A stretch of DNA of 49,123 bases from Rhodoplanes elegans (GCF_016653355.1 NZ_NHSK01000161.1:2307-51429), one strand, 5' to 3'. Shown: positions 16,836 to 24,595, counted from the first letter of the stretch. Translations and numbers: made by a program. Notes: a model not told the origin generated them from the sequence alone.

Positions 16836-17127
16836 GAGCCGCGTAAGCCTCGTCGAGAGATGCGTTGATGGCGGTCAGCTCGGCCTCAAGCAGATCAACG
16901 GTCCAGGTCGTCGACCGGCTCGCCGGCGCGACGATCTGCTGCGCGGAGAGCTGCTGCGCGACGGCGGCGAAGTCGTGCGTGCCGGCCGCGAAGATGCGCT
17001 CGAGCGCGACGGCGAGCGCCGCCTCGTCGGCGCCGAGGTCACGTCCACGGGACTGATGCGCGAGGTCGGAATGCGGTCTGGGCATCGGGGGTCGCCTGTT
17101 CGCTGCCGCTCGTTCGGGCCTGTTCAT
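16819..17127 (-). CDS. Small protein, possible recombinase-like helix-turn-helix
   Basis: A 102-residue protein at the head of the region A operon. Residues about 30-95 (AALAVALERIFAAGTHDFAAVAQQL...WTVDLLEAELTAI) resemble the small recombinase-like helix-turn-helix proteins sometimes found beside ring-hydroxylating oxygenase genes; this is recall, not a search. The ATG at 17127 lies inside the left arm of the palindrome at 17123-17153 and has no ribosome site, so either the mRNA is leaderless or translation begins at the ATG at 17085 (88 residues). It overlaps the ATPase gene by 17 bases. Function unknown; a DNA-binding role is possible but unproven. Confidence 0.6.
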   Translation of the reverse strand: MNRPERAAANRRPPMPRPHSDLAHQSRGRDLGADEAALAVALERIFAAGTHDFAAVAQQLSAQQIVAPASRSTTWTVDLLEAELTAINASLDEAYAAHGFGA

Positions 17128-17153
17128 TATTGAACAGATCGTTCAATGATGAA
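17123..17153. promoter_or_regulatory. Candidate IclR-type operator at head of region A operon
   Basis: Two 13-base arms, TTCATTATTGAAC (17123-17135) and GTTCAATGATGAA (17141-17153), match in 12 of 13 positions as an inverted repeat around a 5-base spacer. The core TGAAC-N5-GTTCA has the size and AT content of IclR-family sites. The sequence is an AT-rich island in very GC-rich DNA and directly precedes the first gene of a 16-kb operon that contains an iclR gene. Which of the two IclR proteins binds it is not known. Confidence 0.6.
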
Positions 17154-17320
17154 TAGGCTAGGGTCGGACCTGCGGCGTCGTCAAGCTCAATTCCGCATCA
17201 ATACGTATGCCGCAGTGCGAGTTTGTTGTGCGGCGCAATGGGCGGCCGCGAGCAGCCGCGGCCCGACCACGCCCGGCGGTGCGGGCAGTTGCGACGTGAT
17301 CAGTTCGTGGAATCTTGTGG

Positions 17321-17418
17321 GGTGGGCAAAGGCGCGCCGCAGGCGCGTCGTGCCCACGCGGTCGTGACGAACCGGACCGGACGGCGTGGGCACGTCGCGT
17401 TCCGCGCCTTTGCCCACC
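17321..17418. repeat. REP-like nested inverted repeat
   Basis: A 16-bp perfect inverted repeat (17321-17336 with 17403-17418) encloses an 11-bp perfect one (17349-17359 with 17384-17394). The unit begins and ends with GGTGGGCAAAGG/CCTTTGCCCACC, and a short relative of it lies at 45131-45152. It could fold as a cruciform or a two-stem RNA, and it lies just past the stop of the pentapeptide-repeat gene and before the region A operon. Together with the operator it fills the 311-bp gap 17128-17438. Confidence 0.7.
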
Positions 17419-17438
17419 CTACGCTCGATGCGTTCCTG

Positions 17439-18044
17439 TCAGCTCCAGCGATAGCCGAAGCTGCGGATGCCGGAGAGCGCGGGCTGGCCGGAGAGGAGGC
17501 GCGGCAGCTTGACGCCGGTGAGCCAGGTGCGGCCGTGCACCTCCATGCCGGCGGTGTTGCAGCGGCCGTCGAACTGGGCGTCGTGACACCACAGGCCGCC
17601 GAAGCACTCGTTGTCCTCGAACGAGGCCGGCCCATGGAAGCGGGTGCGCTCGAGCGACAGATTGCCGAGAACCTGCAGGCGGTCGAGAAACGCCGCGCCG
17701 TGGAACGCGGCGAGATCGAAGTCGCCGACGCCGTGAAACTCGCTGCCCGAGAAGGTGGCGTCGCCCATGAAGGTCGCGCCGTCGAACCGCGCGTCGTTGC
17801 CGAACACGGCGCCGGAGAAGTCGACCTTCATGGCGAACCGGCAGTCGCGAAACCACGCGAGCCCGCCGAATACGGCGCCGCGCGCGATCACGGGCGCCTC
17901 GAAGCGCGTGCCGGTGAGATCGACATTGCCGATCCGGGCGCCGGCGAGATCGAGCGGCTCGTCGACGACGAGGCCACGCAGGTCGCAGGCGTGTCCGACG
18001 GTGAGCGGCGCCGTCATGGCGGCGCGCAGTTCGGCGGCTCTCAT
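17439..18044 (-). CDS. Pentapeptide-repeat protein
   Basis: A 201-residue protein whose middle (about 30-150) is a run of five-residue repeats with Phe or Leu at the centre, for example ARFDGATFMGDATFSG and a preceding VDFSGAVFGN. Such stretches fold as a right-handed square beta-helix. Pentapeptide proteins have diverse and mostly unknown roles; some mimic DNA or bind membranes. Several Cys residues (CDLRG, RDCRF, NECFGGLWC, GRCN) are spaced through it. The ATG at 18044 is preceded by a good AGGAG site, and the frame upstream is a shadow of the IclR gene. It follows that gene by 19 bp and is presumably its operon mate. Confidence 0.8.
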   Translation of the reverse strand: MRAAELRAAMTAPLTVGHACDLRGLVVDEPLDLAGARIGNVDLTGTRFEAPVIARGAVFGGLAWFRDCRFAMKVDFSGAVFGNDARFDGATFMGDATFSGSEFHGVGDFDLAAFHGAAFLDRLQVLGNLSLERTRFHGPASFEDNECFGGLWCHDAQFDGRCNTAGMEVHGRTWLTGVKLPRLLSGQPALSGIRSFGYRWS

Positions 18045-18063
18045 GTGGTCTCCTGTTCGGATG

Positions 18064-18996
18064 TCACACGCGGGGGCTTTTCTTGGTCGGAGTCTTGGTC
18101 CGAGACGGTTGCTTCGCGGCGGGCCGGGCGCGCCGGGGCGCGCGATCCTCGGACGCCGCCGCCGACTTGGCAAGATCGATGCCGGATCGCCCGGGGTCGG
18201 CCGCACCGGAGGAGACATGCCCGAGTCGCGCGGAAATCTCCGCCGCCGCCTCGCGCACCGCGACGCCGAGCCGCGCCTTGGCGGCGCCGGCCGCGGGAAA
18301 CTGGCCGCTCGGTCCGGTCACGTTGATGGCGGCGACGACGGCCCCCGCAGGACCGAGCACGGCGGCGGCGACCGAGTCGATGCCGGGCTCGAAGTTCTCG
18401 CGGCTCCAGGCGAGGCCGGCGGCGCGATCGGCGGCGATCTGGGCCTCGAGCTTGGCCAGCGTCGTCGCCGTCTTGTCGGTGAAGGCCTTCAGGGCGCCGC
18501 GGCCGTAGAGCGCCGTCACGGCGGCCGCCGGCAGATGTGCCAGGATGATCCGCCCCATGGTGGTCGCATGGGCGGGCAGCCGGCTGCCGACCCGGATGTT
18601 GCTGACCACCGGTAGGTCGGGCGCGCGGCGCAGCAGATAGAGCACGTCGTGGCCGTCAAGCACGCCGAGATGGGCCGAGAGGCCGAACGTCTCGGACAGG
18701 CGCGCGAGCACGGGCGTGGCGACCTGCACCAGATCCTGACCCGCGAGCGCGCGCGCCGCGAGGCCGATGAAGCCGACGCCGACCTGGAAGCCATCGCCGC
18801 CCGGACGCCGCTCGATGAAGCGTTCCGCCTCCAGCGTGCACAGGAGCCGGATCAGCGTGGTGCGGTTGATGCCGAGCGCCTTGGCCGTGACGCTGGTGTT
18901 GGTCACCGCGTCGCCCTCGACGACGGCGCGCAGGAGCCGCACGGCGCGCTGCGCCGGCGGCGCGATGTAGAGCGTCTCGGACTTGCGCGGCGGCAT
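18064..18996 (-). CDS. IclR-family transcriptional regulator (copy 2) with basic tail
   Basis: A 310-residue regulator with the same layout as the IclR protein at 9995: winged helix at about 12-75 (SVTAKALGINRTTLIRLL) and an effector domain to about residue 260, sharing LCTLEAERFIERRP, GLSAHLGVLDG and ADRAAGLAWS-like blocks. It differs by a 35-40 residue C-terminal tail rich in Lys, Arg, Ala, Pro and Thr (PRRARPAAKQPSRTKTPTKK), resembling a histone-H1-like DNA-binding tail. The start at 18996 matches copy 1; the frame upstream is antisense to a different frame of the next gene. It lies 20 bp after the decarboxylase-family gene. Confidence 0.92.
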   Translation of the reverse strand: MPPRKSETLYIAPPAQRAVRLLRAVVEGDAVTNTSVTAKALGINRTTLIRLLCTLEAERFIERRPGGDGFQVGVGFIGLAARALAGQDLVQVATPVLARLSETFGLSAHLGVLDGHDVLYLLRRAPDLPVVSNIRVGSRLPAHATTMGRIILAHLPAAAVTALYGRGALKAFTDKTATTLAKLEAQIAADRAAGLAWSRENFEPGIDSVAAAVLGPAGAVVAAINVTGPSGQFPAAGAAKARLGVAVREAAAEISARLGHVSSGAADPGRSGIDLAKSAAASEDRAPRRARPAAKQPSRTKTPTKKSPRV

Positions 18997-19016
18997 CGGC
19001 CCGGCCTGTCGGATGA

Positions 19017-20006
19017 TCAGATCTTGAACTCGGTGAGGGTGCTCGGCGCGAACAGCTCCTCCGGCGTGAACAGGCGGTCGATCAGCCCCTGCTCCCTCGC
19101 GTACTGCATCAGCATGGCGACCGAGGGCCAGTTGGCGTCGAGGCCCTCGGGCCAAAAATCCTCGCCGAACACCGCGATGGTCTCCTCCAGGGCCGGCAGG
19201 TACCAGGGCAGGCTGTAGGGCAGCGCGTTGACGTCGCGCATGCGCTCCAAGGCGCGCCGGGAGCTCTCGCGGAACGCCTTGAACAGGCTCATGGCGATCC
19301 ACGGCTCGCGCTCGTAGAGGGCGCGCCGGATCACGACCGTGTGCATGATCGGCACGATCCGCGTGCGCTCGTACCAGGCGCGCTCGTCCGCCGGATAGTT
19401 CGGGAACAGCCGCACGATGTCGGGATGGCCCTGGCGGAAGACCGAGGGCACGCGCGGCCCCATCATGGCGTCGATCTCGCCGGCGGCCAGCATGCCGACC
19501 AGGCTCTTGCCGGGTGGGATCGGCAGAATCTCCACGTCGGCGTCGACCGTGATCTCCATCCGATCGGCGCGGTTCGGCTCCTCGATGCCGCCGACCCGCC
19601 AGCGCATCGCGCCGGGCGGCACGCCGTAGTCGTGCTCGAACAGGCCGCGGAGCCACAGCGCCGCCGTCATGGCGTATTCGGGCACGCCCATGATCTTGCC
19701 GGCGAGGTCCTCGGGCTTGCGGATGCCGCTGTTGCGGTTGACGAAGACGAAGCCGTGGCGGAAGCAGCGCGACGGGAACAGCGGGATCGCCACGTAATCG
19801 TGGCCGATCCCGCGCGCCCGGGCGATCATGTGATAGGCGAGCGAGCACTCGGCGACGTCGAACTCGCCGTAGCGCAGGAGCCGCCAGAACACCTCCTCGA
19901 TCGGCAGCTCGACATAGGTGAGCGACAGCCCCTCCGGCCGCACCGACCCGTCGATCAGGGATCGCGTGCGGTCATAGAAGCCGCCCGCCATGGTCACCTG
20001 GAGCAT
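19017..20006 (-). CDS. 4,5-dihydroxyphthalate decarboxylase family/ABC-binding-protein-like protein
   Basis: A 329-residue protein of the Pht5 group, which has a periplasmic-binding-protein fold but lacks a signal peptide. The family start LQVTMAGGFYDRTRSLIDG is followed by VRPEGLSLTYVELP, EFDVAECSLAYH, and LFPSRCFRHGFVFVN. Known members decarboxylate 4,5-dihydroxyphthalate; many relatives have no proven role and are often called binding proteins. I use the ATG at 20006, which matches the family start; the ATG at 19991 is an alternative. It leads a unit with the IclR and pentapeptide genes. An aromatic acid substrate fits the neighbourhood. Confidence 0.85.
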   Translation of the reverse strand: MLQVTMAGGFYDRTRSLIDGSVRPEGLSLTYVELPIEEVFWRLLRYGEFDVAECSLAYHMIARARGIGHDYVAIPLFPSRCFRHGFVFVNRNSGIRKPEDLAGKIMGVPEYAMTAALWLRGLFEHDYGVPPGAMRWRVGGIEEPNRADRMEITVDADVEILPIPPGKSLVGMLAAGEIDAMMGPRVPSVFRQGHPDIVRLFPNYPADERAWYERTRIVPIMHTVVIRRALYEREPWIAMSLFKAFRESSRRALERMRDVNALPYSLPWYLPALEETIAVFGEDFWPEGLDANWPSVAMLMQYAREQGLIDRLFTPEELFAPSTLTEFKI

Positions 20007-20180
20007 TCCTGCCGTCCCCCGTCTCGCAAAACAGGGGGCAGAATGGCGTGCCGCAGCGGCGCGGTCCACCGCGGTGCGTGACTGTCGGGCGCGGCTGTGC
20101 TGCACCGCAGCACCGAGATCACGGCCCCACGCGGCGCGTGCCCATCACGTCCGGTTCTACCCCATCGAGAAAAGTTGCCT

Positions 20181-20207
20181 CATCAGTAATCATTCTGATG
20201 CTTTTTT
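20181..20207 (+). promoter_or_regulatory. Small hairpin with T-run in divergent spacer
   Basis: CATCAG (20181-20186) and CTGATG (20195-20200) form a 6-bp inverted repeat around an AT-rich 8-base loop, followed by six T. It resembles a weak terminator on the + strand, but no + strand gene precedes it, so an operator or leader element for the gene at 20282 is as likely. The rest of 20007-20281 shows nothing I can support. Confidence 0.3.
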
Positions 20208-20281
20208 CCTCGTTCGGCACGAGATCTCCACCGTCCGGCCAGGATGTCCATGCAGACTGCGCCGCATCTCGGGAGGACGAG

Positions 20282-20467
20282 ATGACCGATTGCAACTACC
20301 GCGGTTACCGCATCATCACCAAACGCGACGAGACCTGGAAGGCCGAGATCTACGCGCCCGGCACCTACGGGGTCGTCGAGACCATCACCACCCCCCAGCA
20401 GGACGAGCGAAGCGTGATCCTGATGGCGCAGGCCCGGATCGACCAGGACTGCCCCCGCCACTGCTGA
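20282..20467 (+). CDS. Small hypothetical protein
   Basis: A 61-residue protein with a strong GGAGG ribosome site 6 bases before the ATG, which is why I choose this start over upstream in-frame ATGs. Sequence features: a basic start (YRGYRIITKRDETWKAEIYAPGT) likely forming a beta hairpin, then a helix (SVILMAQARIDQD), ending in CPRHC. No family recognised. It is convergent with the leuD-like gene, whose stop lies 31 bp further on. Codon use looks like its neighbours, so it is probably a real host gene. Confidence 0.65.
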   Translation: MTDCNYRGYRIITKRDETWKAEIYAPGTYGVVETITTPQQDERSVILMAQARIDQDCPRHC

Positions 20468-20498
20468 CGACCTTCCCGCCTGACGGTCCGGCCGCGCG

Positions 20499-21113
20499 TC
20501 ATCCCTGATCGCGCGGCAGGCTCCACGGATGCACGGCCGCCCGTTCCGCCGCGAAAGCGCGGATCGCCGCGGCGTGGCTCAGCGTCAGGTCGATGTCGTC
20601 CCAGCCGTTCAACAGCTTGGTCCGCCACACCTCGTCGACGGCGAATGGGATCGTCTCGCCGCCGGCCCGGATGGTTCGCGTCTCTAGATCGACCGAGACG
20701 CGCCGGCCGGCCGCGGCGTGATCGAGCAGGCGCTCCGCCGCGTCGTCGTCGACGCGCGCCGGCAGCAGCCCGTTGTTGACCGCGTTGGAGGCGAAGATGT
20801 CGCCGAAGCTCGGCGCGACGACGCAGCGGAAGCCGAAGTCGACCAGCGCATAGACGGCCGCCTCGCGCGAAGACCCGCTGCCGAAGTTGCGCCGCGCGAC
20901 CAGCACGCGCGCGCCCGCGAAAGCGGGATCGTCGAGCGTGAGGCCGCGTGCCGATCCGTCGGTCGCGAAGCGCAGGTCGTGCAGCAGGAAGCCGCCGTAG
21001 CCGGCGGCGCGCGGCTGCTTCATGAAGCGCGCCGGGATGAGCTGGTCGGTGTCGACATTGGCCAGCGGCAGCGGGCAGGCGATCGCCTCGTCGAGGCCTT
21101 TGAACGGCTGCAT
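20499..21113 (-). CDS. LeuD-like small subunit of an aconitase-family hydratase
   Basis: A 204-residue swivel-domain protein of the LeuD group. It shows the N-terminal NVDTDQLIPARFMK motif, RNFGSGSSREAAVYAL (active-site Ser loop), and FGDIFASNAVNNGLLP. It pairs with the large subunit encoded directly upstream, sharing one base at the TGATG junction. In leucine synthesis the pair interconverts isopropylmalates. Here it ends a catabolic operon with a lyase and hydantoinase genes, so hydration of an alkylmaleate or related diacid is more likely. No leuA or leuB is in sight. Last gene of the region C operon. Confidence 0.9.
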   Translation of the reverse strand: MQPFKGLDEAIACPLPLANVDTDQLIPARFMKQPRAAGYGGFLLHDLRFATDGSARGLTLDDPAFAGARVLVARRNFGSGSSREAAVYALVDFGFRCVVAPSFGDIFASNAVNNGLLPARVDDDAAERLLDHAAAGRRVSVDLETRTIRAGGETIPFAVDEVWRTKLLNGWDDIDLTLSHAAAIRAFAAERAAVHPWSLPRDQG

Positions 21114-22558
21114 CACAGTCTCCCGGCGAGCAGCGGACGGACATCGGCGAGATGCCCGGTGACGGCCGCGGCCGCCGCCATGGCGGGCGACATCAGGTGG
21201 GTGCGGGCGCCGAGTCCCTGGCGGTTCTTGAAGTTGCGGTTGGTGGTCGAGGCGCAGCGCTCGCCCGAGGGCACCAGATCGCCGTTCATGCCGACGCACA
21301 TCGAGCAGCCCGAATCGGCCCATTCGAGACCGGCGGCGACAAAAATGCGGTCGAGGCCCTCCTGCTCGGCCTGCTGCTTCACCAGCGACGAGCCCGGCGA
21401 GACGAGCCCCGGCACCCGCGCGGTGCGGCCGGCCAGCACGGCCGCCGCGGCGCGCAGATCCTCGATCCGCGAATTGGTGCAGGAGCCGATGAACACCCGG
21501 TCGATCGCGACCTCGGCCAGCGGCCGGCCCGGCACCAGCGCCATGTAGGCGAGCGCATCGCGGACATGGGCGGCGCGCGCCGGATCGGGAATGCGGTCCG
21601 GGTCCGGGACCGTCGCGTCGATCGGTAGCGCGTCCTGCGGGCTGGTGCCCCAGGTGACGGTCGGCACGATCTCGTCGCCCCGGAACGTGAACTCCTTCTC
21701 GAACACCGCGTCGGGGTCGCTGGCGAGCGCTAGCCAGTCGGCGGCGGCGCGCTCGAACGCCTCGCCCTCCGGCGCGAACGGCCGTCCGCGTAGAAACTCG
21801 ATCGTGGTCGCATCCGGGGCCACCATGCCGCAGCGGCCGCCGCCCTCGATCGAGAGGTTGCACAGCGTCAGCCGCCCCTCCATCGAGAGCCCCGTGACGG
21901 CGGACCCAGCATACTCGATCGCGTGGCCCTGCGCGCCGTCGGCGCCGAGCTTGGCGATCCAGGTGAGCGCCATGTCCTTGGCGCCGACGCCCGGCGTGAG
22001 CGCCCCGTCGATCACGATGCGCATGCGCTTCGGCTTGCGCTGCCAGAGCGTCTGGGTGATCAGCACATGCGCCACCTCCGACGCGCCGATGCCGAAGGCG
22101 AGCGTGCCGAAGGCGCCGTGCGTCGAGGTGTGGCTGTCGCCGCAGACCATCACGAGGCCGGGCAGCGTGAGCCCCTGCTCCGGCCCGACCACGTGAACGA
22201 TGCCCTGGCGCGGATCGCCGAGGCCGAACAGCTTTATACCGTGACGCGCCGTGTTGGCGACCAGGCGATCGACCATCACCTTGACGCTCTCGTCGGCGAT
22301 CCGCGGGCGTCCGCGCGTCGGCACGTAGTGATCCGCCACCCCGAAGGTGAGATCGGGCCGCGCCACCGTCGCGTCGCGGGCGGCGAGCTGGGCGAAGGCG
22401 TGGTGCGAGCCCTCGTGCAGGACATGGCGGTCGACGAACAGCAGCGTCTGGCCGTCCGCGCGGGTGACGACCGCGTGGGCGTCCCACAGCTTGTCGAGCA
22501 GGGTTTTCGGCGCGCCGCGCGCGATCGCGCTGGTGATGGCGTCAGCCGGCATGGGCAT
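21113..22558 (-). CDS. LeuC-like large subunit of an aconitase-family hydratase
   Basis: A 481-residue [4Fe-4S] hydro-lyase subunit of LeuC type. Cluster ligands are visible in GSCTNSR and in SGCSMCVGMN; VVGPEQGLTLPGLVMVCGDSHTSTHGAFG and the RTHLMSPAMAAAAAV end are typical. Start: two ATGs (22558, 22552) follow a GGGGAG site; I take the first, which overlaps the FAD gene by 17 bases. With the LeuD-like protein it should hydrate or isomerise a small dicarboxylate. Because the operon also encodes an isocitrate-lyase-family lyase, a dimethylmaleate-hydratase-like or alkylmalate function is attractive, but LeuC sequence alone cannot show it. Confidence 0.9.
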   Translation of the reverse strand: MPMPADAITSAIARGAPKTLLDKLWDAHAVVTRADGQTLLFVDRHVLHEGSHHAFAQLAARDATVARPDLTFGVADHYVPTRGRPRIADESVKVMVDRLVANTARHGIKLFGLGDPRQGIVHVVGPEQGLTLPGLVMVCGDSHTSTHGAFGTLAFGIGASEVAHVLITQTLWQRKPKRMRIVIDGALTPGVGAKDMALTWIAKLGADGAQGHAIEYAGSAVTGLSMEGRLTLCNLSIEGGGRCGMVAPDATTIEFLRGRPFAPEGEAFERAAADWLALASDPDAVFEKEFTFRGDEIVPTVTWGTSPQDALPIDATVPDPDRIPDPARAAHVRDALAYMALVPGRPLAEVAIDRVFIGSCTNSRIEDLRAAAAVLAGRTARVPGLVSPGSSLVKQQAEQEGLDRIFVAAGLEWADSGCSMCVGMNGDLVPSGERCASTTNRNFKNRQGLGARTHLMSPAMAAAAAVTGHLADVRPLLAGRL

Positions 22559-23975
22559 CGTCTCCCCGAGGCACGGGCTTCGCCTTGACGGCGCAGGCCG
22601 CGACCAGCCCGGCGGTGCGGCCGAGGCCGACCGCCGACAACAGGCCATTGCCCGAGAGATAGCCACTCGCCTGCGATCCCGAAACACCGCAAGCGGCGCC
22701 GCCGACGGCGAAGAGATTCGGCAAAGCCGTGCCGTCGTCGCGGAGCACCCTTGCATCGGTGCCGACGACGAGCCCACCCTGCGTATGCAGGAGTGCGCCC
22801 GTCACCTTCACGGCCCGGTACGGTGGCACCAACGGCGGGGTCCGCGAGAAGTCGCGGCCGAACGCGTCGGTCGCCTTCGCGCATTGCGCCGCCTCGACGG
22901 CGCACAGCGTCGCCGTCAGCGTCGCGACCGGCAGGCCGAGCCGCTCGGCGAGCTCCGGGATCGACGCCGCCGTCACCACGGCCCCGGCCGCCTCGGCCTG
23001 GCGAAAGTCCTCGAAGCCGCGCGCCACCGCGGCGATGCGCTCGTCGAAGATCGTGAAGGCGATGCCGTCCGGCTGCGCCACCACGGCGGCGGCCTGCTCG
23101 GAGTATCCGAGCGTCTCGTCGGCGAAGCGGCGGCCGTCGCGGTTCACCTGCACGCCGCCCTGGGTGATCGTCGCCCAGGTGATCTGGATGCCGTGCGGAT
23201 GCGCAATGGCGCCGTGCCCCTGATGGCCGGAGAGATGCCGGGTCGCGGCGCCGAGCGCCTCGCCCCAGACGAGCGCATCGCCCTGGTTGCCTTCGTGGCC
23301 AAAGAACAGCGCGTCGGCGAGCTCGGGAATGTGGCGCGCCACCAGCGCCGGGTTGCCGCCGTAGCCGCTGCAGGCCAGCACCAGCGCGCCGCAACCGACC
23401 TCGTCGCGGCTGTCGTCCGGCCGCACGACGCCGATCCCGCGCACGCGCCCGTCCGGATCGGCGTAGAGCGTGTCGACCCGCGCGTCCGTCATGATCATCA
23501 CGCCGGTCTCCTCGGCGGCCGCGCTCAGCCGCTCGATCAGCTCGACGCCGGATCGAGTCGGAAGTCCGTGCATCCGGTACGTCGAGTGGCCTGGATACAG
23601 AAACTCCGTGATCACGTCGAACGGCAGGCCATGCGCGTCGGCGAGCCATTCGAGCGTCGGGCCGATCGTCTCGGCGAGATGCGTCACCACGCACGCGTCC
23701 GGCTCGCGATGCGCCTTGGCGAGGATGTCGGCGGCGAACAGCTCGGCCGTGTCGACGATGCCGGCCGCGGCCTGCCAGCGCGTCGCCGGCGCCGGGATCA
23801 GGCCAGCCGACATGGCCGTCGAGCCGCGCGGCACGGGATCGCGCTCCAGCACCAGCACGTCGACATCGGCGGCGCGCGCCGCGAGCGCCGCGACGAGCCC
23901 GGCGGCGCCAGCGCCGATCACCACCACGGGCATCGACACCTCGAAGTGTCGGCCCGCTGCCGGGACCACGGTCAT
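22542..23975 (-). CDS. FAD-dependent dehydrogenase/reductase (fumarate reductase flavoprotein-like)
   Basis: A 477-residue flavoprotein of the FAD_binding_2 group, which includes ketosteroid dehydrogenase, tricarballylate dehydrogenase and fumarate or urocanate reductase. The FAD loop VVIGAGAAGLVAA is at about 18-30, ERDPVPRGSTAMSAG follows, a second FAD contact is ACSGYGGNP, and the C-terminal TQGGLVVGTDARVL and QASGYLSGNGLLSAVGLGR segments close the site. No signal peptide or haem motif is present, so it is probably cytoplasmic. It should introduce or reduce a C=C bond next to a carboxyl or carbonyl. The ATG at 23975 overlaps the isochorismatase-like gene by 4 bases. Confidence 0.88.
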   Translation of the reverse strand: MTVVPAAGRHFEVSMPVVVIGAGAAGLVAALAARAADVDVLVLERDPVPRGSTAMSAGLIPAPATRWQAAAGIVDTAELFAADILAKAHREPDACVVTHLAETIGPTLEWLADAHGLPFDVITEFLYPGHSTYRMHGLPTRSGVELIERLSAAAEETGVMIMTDARVDTLYADPDGRVRGIGVVRPDDSRDEVGCGALVLACSGYGGNPALVARHIPELADALFFGHEGNQGDALVWGEALGAATRHLSGHQGHGAIAHPHGIQITWATITQGGVQVNRDGRRFADETLGYSEQAAAVVAQPDGIAFTIFDERIAAVARGFEDFRQAEAAGAVVTAASIPELAERLGLPVATLTATLCAVEAAQCAKATDAFGRDFSRTPPLVPPYRAVKVTGALLHTQGGLVVGTDARVLRDDGTALPNLFAVGGAACGVSGSQASGYLSGNGLLSAVGLGRTAGLVAACAVKAKPVPRGDDAHAG

Positions 23976-24595
23976 GCACCAGCCTCGGCGCGAATCTCGG
24001 CCAGGACCTCGGCGACGGTCGTGATGCGCGCGACCGGGCGAAGCGCCTCGATCGCGGTCGCATGCACGGCCGGCGTGAATGCGGCGCAGCCGTCCGTCAG
24101 CACCGTGATCTCGAACTCGCGCACATGCGCGTCGCGCACCGTCGACGCGACACCGCCATTGGTGACGATGCCGCAAGCGATCAGCCGCTCGATGCCGGTC
24201 TTGCGCAGCACCCATTCGAGCCGCGTCATGTAGAAGGCCGAGTAGGCGATCTTCTCCACCGAGACGTCGGCCGGCTGCAGCGCGTCGACGAGCTGGTGGC
24301 CCCAGGCGCCGGGTAGGAAGTCGCCCTTCTTCAGGAACGGGCGGAGTTGCTTGAGATGCGGCGAGATCATCGGCTCGCCGCCGCGGCCCGGCACCAGCGT
24401 GAACTGGGTCGAGACGACCAGCCCACCTGCGGCGCGCAGTGCGGCGGCGAGCGGCTTGATTCGCGCCGGCAATGCAGCGATCTCCGGCACGCTCTGGCCG
24501 GCGCGGCCATAGGCGCCGTCGGGGTGCAGGAAGTCGTTCTGCAGATCGACGATCAGCAGCGCGGTCTTGTCGGTCGGAACGGCGGCGATGCTCAC
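23972..24595 (-). CDS. Isochorismatase-fold hydrolase lacking the catalytic Cys
   Basis: A 207-residue protein of the isochorismatase/cysteine-hydrolase family. The catalytic Asp is D17 (LIVDLQNDF) and the Lys is K115 (VEKIAYSAF). The third residue, Cys in the amidases (T-N-x-C-V), is Gly148 here, in IVTNGGVASTVRDA. True isochorismatases also lack this Cys, and I recall other proteins with TNGGVASTVRDA, so it may be a subgroup with a different reaction. The start is a GTG at 24595, whose GTGA overlaps the stop of the hydantoinase A gene; no ATG is available. In context an amide or N-carbamoyl hydrolase was expected, but the residue pattern argues against it. Confidence 0.88.
   Translation of the reverse strand: MSIAAVPTDKTALLIVDLQNDFLHPDGAYGRAGQSVPEIAALPARIKPLAAALRAAGGLVVSTQFTLVPGRGGEPMISPHLKQLRPFLKKGDFLPGAWGHQLVDALQPADVSVEKIAYSAFYMTRLEWVLRKTGIERLIACGIVTNGGVASTVRDAHVREFEITVLTDGCAAFTPAVHATAIEALRPVARITTVAEVLAEIRAEAGA

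Noticed and set aside
20499-22558. leuCD as leucine biosynthesis genes
   Set aside because: They close a catabolic operon with a GntR regulator, importer, hydantoinase and lyase, without leuA or leuB, so I describe them as LeuCD-like without a gene symbol.
23972-24595. Maleamate or N-carbamoyl amidase
   Set aside because: Attractive next to hydantoinase genes, but the nucleophilic Cys is replaced by Gly148.
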